Positions 9,669-19,339 of a stretch of 46,094 nucleotides of DNA are shown one piece after another. Position numbers and translations under genes: made by a program. The notes under the pieces are model-generated. The model was not told where the DNA came from. It did not search any database and saw nothing but the letters and a program-made list of their open reading frames with translations. Where the stretch lies: contig JAUXPL010000046.1 of NCBI GenBank assembly GCA_030683605.1, forward strand, positions 1 through 46,094, given 5' to 3'. Numbering within the stretch: position 1 is the first letter of the stretch; each line of letters begins with the position of its first letter. The DNA comes from Candidatus Altimarinota bacterium. GTDB lineage: Bacteria > Patescibacteriota > Gracilibacteria > BD1-5 > UBA6164.

Positions 9669-9950
9669 CTATGACAATTTTGACACAGAATAATTTTGCT
9701 CATTTGCTGCCTTCATTGTTTCTCATGAAACCTTGTTTTTTCATAAACTAATAATTCTATCAATTTTTTCCAATACTAAAGATGCTGCTTGAGAAATTTC
9801 TATATCAGTTGAATATTTTTCCTTAATATTATTAAAATGATCTCATAAAGCTCACAATTGATCATTATTTACTAAATCAACTGGAGTTTTTATAATTTCT
9901 TGGACATTTGGCTTCTTATTATCTAAATGTCTGAATTTTTCAATAGTCAT
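9669..9950 (-). CDS. Small hypothetical protein (93 aa)
   Basis: Starts MTIEKFRHLDNKKPNVQEII and is predicted largely helical and soluble, with no membrane segment, Cys motif or recognisable domain. UGA glycines occur at four or so positions. It is the last gene of a minus-strand group, 16 nt after the next small ORF, and probably shares a transcript with it. Real-gene status rests on the full open frame under code 25, tight spacing and a terminator on its 3' side. Confidence 0.6.
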
Positions 9951-9966
9951 TTTTGTATTTTTATTT

Positions 9967-10221
9967 TTATAAATTTCAAATCTTATCACCATAATTTGAA
10001 TAAAAAGATTCTATGTCTTGAAATAAATCTCATATAAGTATTCTTCTTTCTAGATTTATTTCTTTATTAATTTGTTGAATTTTGAATGCAAATACATTAA
10101 AGTTATTCAATAAATTTTGTTGTTTTTTCATTGGTAATAATCAAAATATTTGATTAATTTCGTACTTATTTTTTTCTGAAAAATTATATATTTCAAATAG
10201 TTTTTCTAAACGTGTATTCAT
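9967..10221 (-). CDS. Small hypothetical protein (84 aa)
   Basis: Starts MNTRLEKLFEIYNFSEKNKYEI and continues FGLLPMKKQQNLLNNFNVFAFKIQQINKEI, mostly amphipathic helix. It is 94 nt downstream of the pilB stop, so it may be the distal part of the pilB transcription unit. No known family recognised; a small cytoplasmic helical accessory protein is the most that can be said. Confidence 0.6.
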
Positions 10222-10315
10222 TTTTATAAGTATAAGTAAATATTATCACATTTTATTATACTTAGCAAAAAATATTATCAACTTTTTTTATTTTTTAACT
10301 AGACTTTTAGTTTTT

Positions 10316-11659
10316 TTATGTCCCCAGCACTGATAATATTTCCTCTATAGAGGTTTCACCAAGTACAGCTTTCAATATTCAATCTTCTTTTATCGGTATC
10401 ATACCATCTCAAATAGCCTGTATTTCTAATTGCATTCTAGATGCATTTTGTAACATTAAAGCTTCTAATTTATCTGTCATTTCAAGTACCTCATATAATC
10501 ATACTCTTCAATTATATCATTTGTGATTACATTTATCACATCAATTTTCATTTGCTTTATATAATTTTAAATCTACTTTGTCTTTCATATATCTTCATAC
10601 TTTTCCTACGATATAATCTCTGATTTTATCGCTAGGTTTATATGCAATTTTACAATGAATACATAATTTTCTAGCTAGTCTTTGAGATATTATCATTCTC
10701 AAACTGGAACTAATTAGTAATGGATCAACTCACAAGTTAACAAGTCTCTGTATAGTATGCGTTGCTGAATTGGTATGTATAGTAGAAAAAACAATATGTC
10801 ATGTGATTGATGCTTCTACAGCCAATTTTGCAGTTTCTTCATCTCTGATTTCTCATACCATTATAATATCAGGATCTTGTCTAAGCATACTTCTTAGTCA
10901 TTTAGCAAATGTGAAACTAATAGCTGGATTTATTTGTGTATGATTTACTCATGGTATTCTATATTCTACTGGATCTTCTAGTGTAGAAATATTATTTTCT
11001 TTGGGATCAAATTGACTAAGAAGTGAAAATAATGTAGTAGATTTACCAGAACCAGTTGGTCAAACAGCAAGTATCATTCAATAATTGTCTTGTAAATGTT
11101 TTTTTATTCTCACCATATTATAAGGCATGATTCACAAATCCTTTAATTCTGGTGGTTTATCATCTTTTTTCAATAATCTGATAACACATTTCTCTCAATA
11201 AATTGTTGGAATAATTGATATTCTCATATCAATAGATTTTCAACCATACAATTTATAAGCTATTTTTCAATCTTGAGGCATTCTATGTTCATCTATTCTC
11301 AAATATGACATTATCTTTATTCTAGCAACTATTGAGTCTCTAAGTGATAAATCAATAGTTTTATAATCGATGAAATTTCAATCTACTCTAAATCTAACAT
11401 TTACAGACTTATCTCTAGGCTCAATATGTACATCCGAAGCTTTTGCCTTCATAGCATGTAAAAATATATCATTTACAATATTGATTACTTCTCAATCTTC
11501 AGCCTTTTCTCAATATGAACGAATATTTAAATCAGAATCAATGTGTGATTTATTATTGACACCACTTTGGCTTGAGCTAGCAAACAAATCCTCTACTTTA
11601 ACATTTTTAGTAGAAGAATTATTTGTTCATCATTTTTTTAAAAAATCTGATATGCTCAT
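10316..11659 (-). CDS. pilB: Type IV pilus assembly / type II secretion ATPase (PilB/GspE family)
   Basis: A 447-aa AAA-type ATPase that would power pilin polymerisation at the inner face of the membrane. In order it shows the arm-like domain with ASDVHIEPR, Walker [11 protein letters not shown] (about 220), the Asp box ([11 protein letters not shown]), Walker B ([16 protein letters not shown]) and the His box ([10 protein letters not shown]). A tetracysteine zinc site (CIHC ... CDKC) is typical of GspE/PilB rather than retracting PilT. The N-terminal MshEN domain is largely missing, so the protein is shorter than the usual 560 aa. The zinc site and the nearby pilin-like gene favour PilB. Confidence 0.92.
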
Positions 11660-11720
11660 TTGCTTATTATTATTAATACAATAATTAATATAATTTTAAC
11701 ACATTGTTTTAAAATAAACA

Positions 11721-11749
11721 AAAAAACTAGTATTATTTACTAGTTTTTT
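11721..11749 (-). terminator. Terminator of recQ
   Basis: AAAACTAGTA and TACTAGTTTT form the stem with flanking A- and T-runs. It begins one base beyond the recQ stop on the minus strand. Confidence 0.8.
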
Positions 11750-14610
11750 CTACAAATCTCATTTTTTTATCATAGCTATTGCCACATTTATATCTACCCG
11801 AGATACTTCTTTTCACTCTTCACTACATTTATCTTTTATTTCTTTCAATCACTCATATCAATTTGAAAAGTGTGTTTTTAATATATTTTTTATAAATTTA
11901 ACATTTTGAAAATCTATAAGTTTCATTATAAAATTCAATCATATTTTTCATGTTAAATATAAACTTACTAGATGATTTTCTATTGTTTGTTGTTTTAGTC
12001 ATCTTATTTCCGATATTTCAGATACTGTTTTTCATTCTTGAAACAATCTATATGTTTCATTATATGTCTCTCATTTCTCTTTTTTTTCTTTTGTTTCAGT
12101 TTTAAATGATGAACTTTTTTTACTAACTTTTACACTATTTCACAATTTCATTTTGATATAATGTTGTAGTTCTCTATTATCATCTTTTAAAAAACTATCT
12201 TTTATAATAGCTACTTTACCTGCATCTGTTATTCATAAAACTGGATATTTTCATTCAGTTTTATATAAATAATCAAGAGAAATAAGTGCCTCAATTACTG
12301 CTTGAATAAGATCTGAGTTCAAATCCTCTAATGCTCAAAAATTTTCTCTCTTATCCAGATTCCATTCACTTATTTTTTTATCTTTACTTCACCATAAAAA
12401 CTTAGTCATCATAACAACTCATATCTTTGAATCCATTGATTTTACTACATCAAGTACTAGAGCAAATACTGAAGTATTTACATAGTTTTCTATTTCTGTA
12501 TTTGCAAATTTTTTCTTTTCTATACAGTAATCACAAGATCAACAGTTTTCAGGAAGTGTAGCTAAATCTTCTTCATCACCAAAATAATTAAGTATAAATC
12601 TCTTTCTACAACTTGGGTAAAATAATAATTTTTTAATTTGTTCTAGCTTGAAATATGATTCTTCTTTTAATAAATCTTGATGAGCCCAATCAATAAGTAA
12701 ATGATTATGTTTTCTTTTTTCTTGATAAAGAGTCAATCATCTACCTCTGAAATCATCATCCATCAAATCTGAATCTACTCATCTCTTTACTATTCAGTAT
12801 TTTTCTAGTACTCTAAGTGCACTTCACACTTTCATATCATTATATATTCATGATTCTTTAGCTATTGTGAAATAAGTTTTTTGAACAGTTAATCATTTTC
12901 CAGTTCATTCCTTGATATCTTTGTACAAATGATCATAAACAGTAAGTATTTCCTGTTTAGTTGGATAAGTATTTTCTATAAAAAATTCTTGTATCTTGGT
13001 ATCACCAAATGAAGCAATAACTATTCAATAACTATTTTTTCCATCTCTTCATGCTCTTCATACTTCTTGATAATAATTTTCTATACTACCTGGTAGATTA
13101 TAATGGATAACAAATCTAATATCTTTTTTATCTATTCACATACCAAAGGCATTTGTCGCTACTATTACCTTGTATTTATCATTCATGAAATCATTTTGTT
13201 CTCTTTCTCTATTTTCAGGAGTCATAGCTCAAGTATATATTCATGCAGCTATTCAATTATTTATTAAATCATCATATACTTCTTTTACTGATTTTCTAGA
13301 TGCACAATATATTATTCATACTCCTGGAGTTTTTTCTAATATTTCAGCGACTTTTTGCATTTTTTCTTCTCTTTTTGATATTTCTCTAACTATTATAGAT
13401 ATGTTTTTTCTATCAAATCAACTAGTAAAAATATTATGATGTTTTAATCAAAGCCTATCTACTATATCTTTTCTTACTTTTTTTGTTGCAGTTGCAGTCA
13501 ATGCCATTATAGGGAAAGAAGGTTTTTGTGTATCATCAAATCCCCCTATCCCATTTTCAAAACCTCACCCCTGCCCTCTCCTAATATCTTCTTGCCCTCA
13601 CCTAACCTCTCCCAAAGGGAGAGGAATATAAGGAATAATTCTATTTAATATAAAATCTAGTTTATCAAATACATCTTCATTTTTAAATCTTAATACTGAT
13701 ACTCAATATTTAGATATTATGTCATCTCTAATTTCATCATATTCTTTTTGATTATCGTGAATTTTTCAATCTAATTCTATTACTATTCTTAATTCATCAC
13801 AATAAAAATCTGCTATATATCTACCAAATGGATGTTGTCTTCTAAATTTTAAATTATTTAATTTTCTATTTCTAAGTACTTCCCATAGAATTTCTTCAGC
13901 TTCAGTTTGTTGTTGTCTTAATTCTTTTGATAATTCTACTATATATTTAGGATTATATTCTTTCTGACAATAAATAATTTCTCTTCCTTCTATCCCCTCT
14001 CCCCTTGGGAGAGGGCTAGGGTGAGGGCTGGTTTGTGATAGGCTAGGGTGAGGTTGTTCCTGTTGGCTAGGGTGAGGTTGTTCTATGTTAGGGCTAGGGG
14101 AATTATTTTTTAAGCTATCCAAAAATCATTTTATCTTCATATAACTTGGTCTGAAATCATGTCACCATTGGCTTATACAATGAGCTTCATCAATAGCTAC
14201 CAAAGCAATTTTTACCCTAGAAAATACTCTGATAAATTCATCACTATTAAGTCTTTCAGGAGCTATGTATAAAAATTTTATATCCGTATCTGGTCTAGAT
14301 AAATCATTCAAAATAATTTGTCTATCATAATTATCAATAGTACTATTTATAAGTTCTACTCTTATTCAAAGACTATTTAATTTATCTACTTGGTCCTTCA
14401 TTAATGATATAAGAGGAGAAATAACCAAAACTACTCCATCCAAATATACTCAAGGTAATTGATAAGTCAGAGATTTACCTCATCCTGTTGGCATAAATAC
14501 AATAGTATCATTTCATTCTACTACACTTTTTATTATATCTTCTTGTCTATCTCTAAATGATTCCAATCCAAACTTATCTTTTAATATCTCTTGTAATTTA
14601 TCTTTCATTA
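11750..14610 (-). CDS. recQ: RecQ-family DNA helicase with inserted DUF559 domain and N-terminal frameshift
   Basis: A superfamily 2 3'-5' helicase with motif I (MPTGGGKSLTYQLP), motif II DEAH (AIDEAHCISQGGHDF), motif III ALTATAT, motif V/VI (NAFGMGIDK; QEVGRAGRDGK) and a zinc site (CRKRF ... CGSCDYC) as in RecQ-Ct. About 190 residues are inserted between motif II and motif III, flanked by proline-rich repeats and containing a DUF559 domain. The best start, ATG 14608-14610, is out of frame with the helicase. Six As at 14579-14584 (minus strand) need one more, or a shift, to join MKDKLQEILK to DKFGLESFRDRQ. This may be a true frameshift, slippage or an assembly error. Confidence 0.9.
13541..14106 (-). 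mobile_element. DUF559 nuclease-like domain bracketed by GC-rich repeats, inserted in recQ
   Basis: Within recQ, a DUF559-type PD-(D/E)xK domain (NPKYIVELSKELRQQQTEAE; FRRQHPFGRYIADFYCDE; RIVIELDGKIH) is preceded by PHPSPLPRGEG-type repeats at 13986-14106 and followed by PYIPLPLGEVR-type repeats at 13541-13626. Free-standing DUF559 proteins are about 110-130 aa and related to Vsr endonucleases, so the unit looks like a small nuclease gene that landed in a helicase surface loop and stayed in frame. Whether it is still mobile or active is inference. Confidence 0.6.
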
Positions 14611-14648
14611 TTGTTTTTTATATAGCTATTAATACTTTTTTATAAATA

Positions 14649-14775
14649 GTGTAAACTAGTTTTAACCCCTCCCCCCTTCGTTGCACTTCGGGTACTCCCT
14701 TTAAAAAAGGGAGAAATTTCTGCCCCTTTCAGGGAAAGTACCCCGCAGGGGGGTAGGGGTAGAACCAGTGTACAC
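14649..14775. repeat. MITE-like GC-rich palindromic element with terminal inverted repeats
   Basis: The ends GTGTAAACTAGTTTTAACCCC and GGGGTAGAACCAGTGTACAC are imperfect inverted repeats of about 21 bases. Between them lie several G+C-rich palindromes (CTCCC/GGGAG, GTACCCCGCAGGGGGGTA). The 127-bp element fills most of the gap between recQ and the next gene and encodes nothing obvious. Confidence 0.55.
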
Positions 14776-14850
14776 AATTAATAATCATTATATCTCCAAT
14801 ATAACCAAAATTTTTAATAAAACAAAAAAGAATATAATTTTATACTCTTT

Positions 14851-16326
14851 TTATATACTTTTTAAGTATTCTTTCATACTATTTACATGTTCTAGTCTCA
14901 AATCTTTTACATTGCTTAGCCCGCTTTTTTCCAAGAAATATCTACACTGTGTATTTTTCCAATATTTTTCTTTGATATGATTTCTTGTTAATTTATCTAT
15001 ATTTAATCACTCAGAATTCAAAAAATTAATAAATTTTTCTTTATGTTCCTTGTCTGTTAATTCTTTGTATCATAATATTTTTGAAATAGTATCTAAATCA
15101 TTTAAAGTTAACAAAGGAATAATAACTCATACTTTTGATTTAATAAATGTATTTACTTCATTGTACCGAACTTTACCTATGTTTTTTTCTTTTAATAATG
15201 TTTTAAACGCATAAACTCAATATAATTTCAATGAATAATCACAATCTACAGAGTGATTAGATAATTTTAATATCATTCTATCCTTTATAGAATTTTCATC
15301 TGATTCTCTTTCTTCACATATTCACTCCAATCATACAAATCTAGCATATCTTTTCAAATGATCTTCTCTAAAGTCTTGTAAATACTCTACTCAAAATCAT
15401 TTCAATATATCTCTACTTACTCGATCTGTTCATAACAAATCTCTAGCTCAATTAATTCATAATTCTCTTAAATCTGAATATTTTACAATTCAATTTGATT
15501 TTAAAAATAATTGTAGATTTTTTGATTTATCAACTTTTACATTTTTAAGTCCTATACTTTCTCAAATAGTAAATAAATCATCTTTAGTTAAATATTTTAT
15601 TTTTATTCATAAACTTTGAATATATTTCAAAAATTTAGGATTAGTAGTAATATATTTTTCTCTGAATTCTCTTACTTTTATTTTTTCTAAATCTTCTAAA
15701 TAATTTATTCAATCTTGTTTAAATTTAGTAATTACTTCAGTAATTATTGTGTTTTTATCTAAATAAACAAATCATAGAATTTCATGCAATGTAATTAATT
15801 CACTCAATTCTAAATTTGATAATCATTTAGACATTTTTTTATAAGCATAATACTTTATGTAACTGTTATCTTTAAAAGTTTTAATATATTTATTTAATCA
15901 ATAAACTTCTAAATCATTCAAATTTTTAATTCATACATTATTTACATCACTAATTATTTGATCTTTTAACTCATTAATATTTAACTTATTAAAACCTATA
16001 TTTTCTGCAAAAGTTAGAATATTATTACTACTTGCATAAGAATTTTTTATATTTTCTTTTCAAACCAAATTATTAAAAAATTTTCTAAGACCATTGTTTT
16101 GGGTCAATAAACTATTAAATTCTTTTGATTCAAAATAATAAAAATCATAATAATTTTTTAATCATAATTTATCAAAAAATAATTTAACTTGAGTCTTATT
16201 ATCTAGAGATAATATGTCTGCTACATTTATTTTTAGATTTTCTACTAATTCATTTACATTCACTGGCAATTTTACTTGCTCTGTTGATATTTCTTGATTC
16301 TCTAATCAATTTAATTCTTTCACCAT
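14851..16326 (-). CDS. Large helical protein of unknown function (491 aa)
   Basis: Starts MVKELNGLENQEISTEQ and ends VNSMKEYLKSI. It is Lys/Asn/Leu-rich with no signal peptide or membrane segment. Several similar units recur every 50-60 residues: a helix, then xxLGIKxxxDL or xxGLxNVKDLR, as in ELGINGARDLLG, SIGLKNVKVDKSKNL and KSGLSNVKDLRLEHV. They resemble helix-turn units with a conserved leucine-glycine turn. This could be a repeat scaffold or a nucleic-acid-binding array, but I do not recognise the family. UGA glycines are abundant, so it is long resident. Confidence 0.75.
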
Positions 16327-16364
16327 TTTTATAGATTTAAAACTTAATTTTTTAAATTCCAAAA

Positions 16365-16404
16365 ACCCCTCCGTCCTACGGACACCTCCCCTTATCAAGG
16401 GAGG
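16365..16404. repeat. GC-rich double palindrome between the 491-aa gene and mnmA
   Basis: GTCC/GGAC and CCTCCC/GGGAGG stems stand side by side in an intergenic gap. The sequence is unlike the A+T-rich surroundings and similar to the inserts inside mnmA and recQ. Confidence 0.55.
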
Positions 16405-16463
16405 ATAAAAGGATTTTTATAATAATAACACATAAACAAAAAAATATCTAAAATATAGATATT

Positions 16464-17744
16464 TTAATTTATAACTCCACTCATAACTAATTCATCTCAA
16501 ATATATACTGCACATATTTGCCCAGATGCTATAGCTCTTTGTTTATCTTTAAATTCTACTCTATATATATCATTTTCTTTATAAATAGTACAATCTTGAT
16601 CTGCTTGTCTATATCTTATTTTGCATTTTGCTGATAATCCCTCCCCCTGCGGGTATACCCCAAGAGTACTTCCTTCGGGACGCTCCCTTTGAAATAGGGA
16701 GAAATTATCTTTTATACCATGTTTTAAAGGTAGTGGACATAAAAAATGAAATTCTTTTACAAATAATTTATCATCATATAATTCTAAATCGCTCGTTGTT
16801 CCTACTATTATTTCATTTTTTTCTATATCTTTTTTTACTATAAAAACTGGTTCTTTTTGACCTCATAAATCTAGTCACTTTCTCTGACCAATAGTATAAT
16901 AAAATACTCATTTATGTTCTCATAATACTTTTCAAGAAGTATCTAGTATTTTACCTGGTTTTGGGTCTATTTTTTTCTCTAAGAATGTAGTTAAATCTAC
17001 TTTTCATACGAAACATATTCACTGACTGTCTTTTCTATTTGCATTTGGTAATCATGCTTCTTGAGCTATTTGTCTAACTTGTGATTTTTCATATTCTCAT
17101 ATTGGAAAAAGTGCTTTTGATAATTGGAATTGATTAAGTCAAGCTAAAAAATATGATTGGTCTTTATTTGCATCTACTCATTTTAGGAGATGGAAAAGCT
17201 CCCCCTCAGTCCCCCTCAATTCCTGCCCTCACTCAGTCTCTCCAAATTCTAGCCCTCACTCAGTCTCTCCCAAAGGGAGAGAAGTAGCTACAGTTAATTG
17301 GTCTATTCCCTCTCCCATTGGGAGAGTGTTATGGTGAGGGCTGTATTTTGAATACTTTGAGGTAGTTATCCTAGCATAGTGTCACATAGCAATTCAGTCA
17401 AATCAGTGTGCTAATGCTTCGTCCAAAAATACTTTGAATTTCACTTCACTATTACACATGATATCAGGATTTGGAGTGATTCATTTTTTATATCATTCAT
17501 ACATATAACCAAGTACTTTTTCAGCATAGTCTTCCCTATAATCAAAAGTAAAAAAAGGTATATCCAAATACTTAGCTACTTTTTTAGCTTCTTCTATATC
17601 ATCACGTGTAGGACAATATTCTCATTCTGGTGCTAAATAATTTATCATAAATCAAGCCGTGACATCATATCACTGCTTTTTTAATAAATATGCGCTTACA
17701 GCACTATCTACTCAACCAGATAATCAAACTAAGATTTTTTTCAT
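16464..17744 (-). CDS. mnmA: tRNA 2-thiouridylase MnmA with two in-frame repeat insertions
   Basis: A 426-aa enzyme that thiolates U34 of Lys, Glu and Gln tRNAs. It shows the PP-loop LSGGVDSAVSAY (residues 8-19), tRNA-contact GHYARI (121-126), nucleophile Cys98 in MCNSEVKF and the second catalytic Cys244 in GICF. Normal MnmA is about 360-370 aa. The excess lies in residues about 135-184 (THHNTLPMGEG-like, LPLGETEGG repeats) and 350-370 (QRERPEGSTLGVYPQGEG), both encoded by GC-rich palindromic repeats that keep the frame. They sit in surface loops of the family, so activity may survive. Confidence 0.95.
16636..16706 (-). repeat. GC-rich repeat inside mnmA (C-terminal loop)
   Basis: Contains CCCTCCCCCTGCGGG and TTCCTTCGGGA/GCTCCC palindromes. 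It encodes about residues 346-370 of MnmA without a stop and uses GGN glycines, unlike the rest of the gene. Confidence 0.6.
17187..17345 (-). repeat. GC-rich repeat cluster inside mnmA (N-terminal domain loop)
   Basis: Tandem copies of GCCCTCACTCAGTCTCTCC-like units and CTCTCCC/GGGAGAG palindromes encode about residues 134-186, including two copies of a GETEGG peptide. It sits between the conserved GHYARI and the GVDANKDQSYFL motif. Confidence 0.65.
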
Positions 17745-17940
17745 TTATTGAATATTAATATTTTTGTTTTATAATATATTATTTATATTGTATAATCTTT
17801 TAGAATAATTGCAAATAAATTTTAACAGCTAAATAAATTTAAAACTTGATTTATTATACACTATATATATACTATAAATAATACAAATTTTAACTAGATA
17901 ATTATACAAAAAATCAATTTATAAATAATTTTACTTTAAA

Positions 17941-18246
17941 ATGTCTGATTTAATAAAAATAGTTCAAAAATCTTTTGAAGATATAAAAATAACTGATGAA
18001 ACTTGATTTGAATTTTGGTCTGCTAGAGATTTGATGAAAACTTTATGATATGTAAAATGGCAAAAATTTCAATGAGTAATAGAAAAAGCAAAAGAATCTT
18101 GTAAAAATAGCTGACAAATAGTAGAAGATAATTTTTTATCTCAAAATGAGTTTTTACCGGAACCGGTAAAAACCTCAATTAAGTGATGAAGACAAATTGA
18201 AGAAATTAAAAAAAATGGAATTTTTATTTTAATGAGGTGGAAATAA
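17941..18246 (+). pseudogene. C-terminally truncated DinD/BRO-like antirepressor protein
   Basis: The 101-aa frame MSDLIKIVQKSFEDIKITDE continues FEFWSARDLMKTLGYVKWQKF and VIEKAKESCKNSGQIVEDNF. This matches the N-terminal domain of DinD and related DNA-damage-inducible or phage antirepressor proteins. DinD normally continues for another 150 or more residues (the SRYACYLI region), absent here; the frame ends after IKKNGIFILMRWK. UGA glycines show the remnant is host-adapted, unlike the restriction genes that follow at 18351. The 104-base gap after it holds nothing recognisable. Confidence 0.6.
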
Positions 18247-18350
18247 AGTATTTTTTGCTTCCTTACTAACAATAAATGATTATTTAAATTTAAATGGAAA
18301 AAACTAACGAAATGAGTATATTGTAAATGTAAAATTATATTTTATAACAT

Positions 18351-19337
18351 ATGATTAATATGGTTACTACTAATTCAAAACAAATGACTACTGGAAAAGC
18401 ATTTGAATATGCTTTACTAACTCAATTTGAAGAAAAATTGAAATATAAAACAAATATTGAAGTGATTAAAAATTCTTCATTTCATATTGCTAAAGGATGT
18501 TTTGAAAATACAAGCAAAATAGAACAAAGTGATTATTTACTAACAGCTAGCTTTGCAGTTAATTTTCTTATGGATATTGAACCGAGATTATCAAATGATG
18601 TTGGAATAAAAGATATTCTTCAACTTGAAATATTGTCTGATGATCATGGAAAATCTGGTGATGTTAGAGATGTACTAGCAATTAGATTATTACAAAAATG
18701 GGAAATTGGTGTTTCTGCTAAAAATAATCATAATGCTGTAAAACATTCTCGTTTATCACATTTAATAGATTTCGGTGAAAAATGGTTAGGTGTAAAAGTT
18801 TCAAAAGAGTATTTTTATACAGTTACTCCTATTTTTCAAAGTTTAGAAAAGTTAAGAAAAGAGAGTAAAGCAACAAAAAAATGGAGTGAATTAGGAGATT
18901 ATCATACTTCTGTATATGTTCCAATTTTAGAAGCATTCATGAAAGAACTAAAAAATCTTAATGAAAATAATGATAATATTCCTTCAAATCTTGTTTCTTA
19001 TTTGATAGGAAACAAAGATTTTTACAAGGTAATAAAAAGTAAAAATATAGTAGAAATACAAGCATATAATATAAATGGAACTTTGAATTTACCATTTGAT
19101 AAAATTGAACCAAAATATAAAACACCAAAAATTCCATTGCCAACAGAAATAATTGATATTTCTTTTAAAGAAAATAGTAATACAACTGTCATAATAACCA
19201 TGAATAATGACTGGACTCTGTCTTTTAGAATACACAATGCAAGTTCAAGAATAGAATCATCACTAAAATTCGACATAAATCTTTTGAAATCTCCAAAAAA
19301 GTTATTCAAAAATACTTTAAATATTAGCAAAGATTAA
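18351..19337 (+). CDS. Type II restriction endonuclease, HaeIII family (probable GGCC specificity)
   Basis: A 328-aa protein with SGDVRDVLAIR and WEIGVSAKNNHNAVKHSRLS, the conserved block of HaeIII-type endonucleases. It is close to HaeIII itself in length and sits directly before a methyltransferase strikingly like M.HaeIII. All of its roughly 11 glycines are GGN and the frame is open under the standard code, unlike the host genes around it, which points to recent acquisition. ATG at 18351 is used; an ATG at 18360 (MVTTNSKQ) is an alternative. Specificity GGCC is inferred from the methyltransferase match. Confidence 0.85.
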   Translation: MINMVTTNSKQMTTGKAFEYALLTQFEEKLKYKTNIEVIKNSSFHIAKGCFENTSKIEQSDYLLTASFAVNFLMDIEPRLSNDVGIKDILQLEILSDDHGKSGDVRDVLAIRLLQKWEIGVSAKNNHNAVKHSRLSHLIDFGEKWLGVKVSKEYFYTVTPIFQSLEKLRKESKATKKWSELGDYHTSVYVPILEAFMKELKNLNENNDNIPSNLVSYLIGNKDFYKVIKSKNIVEIQAYNINGTLNLPFDKIEPKYKTPKIPLPTEIIDISFKENSNTTVIITMNNDWTLSFRIHNASSRIESSLKFDINLLKSPKKLFKNTLNISKD

Positions 19338-19339
19338 TT

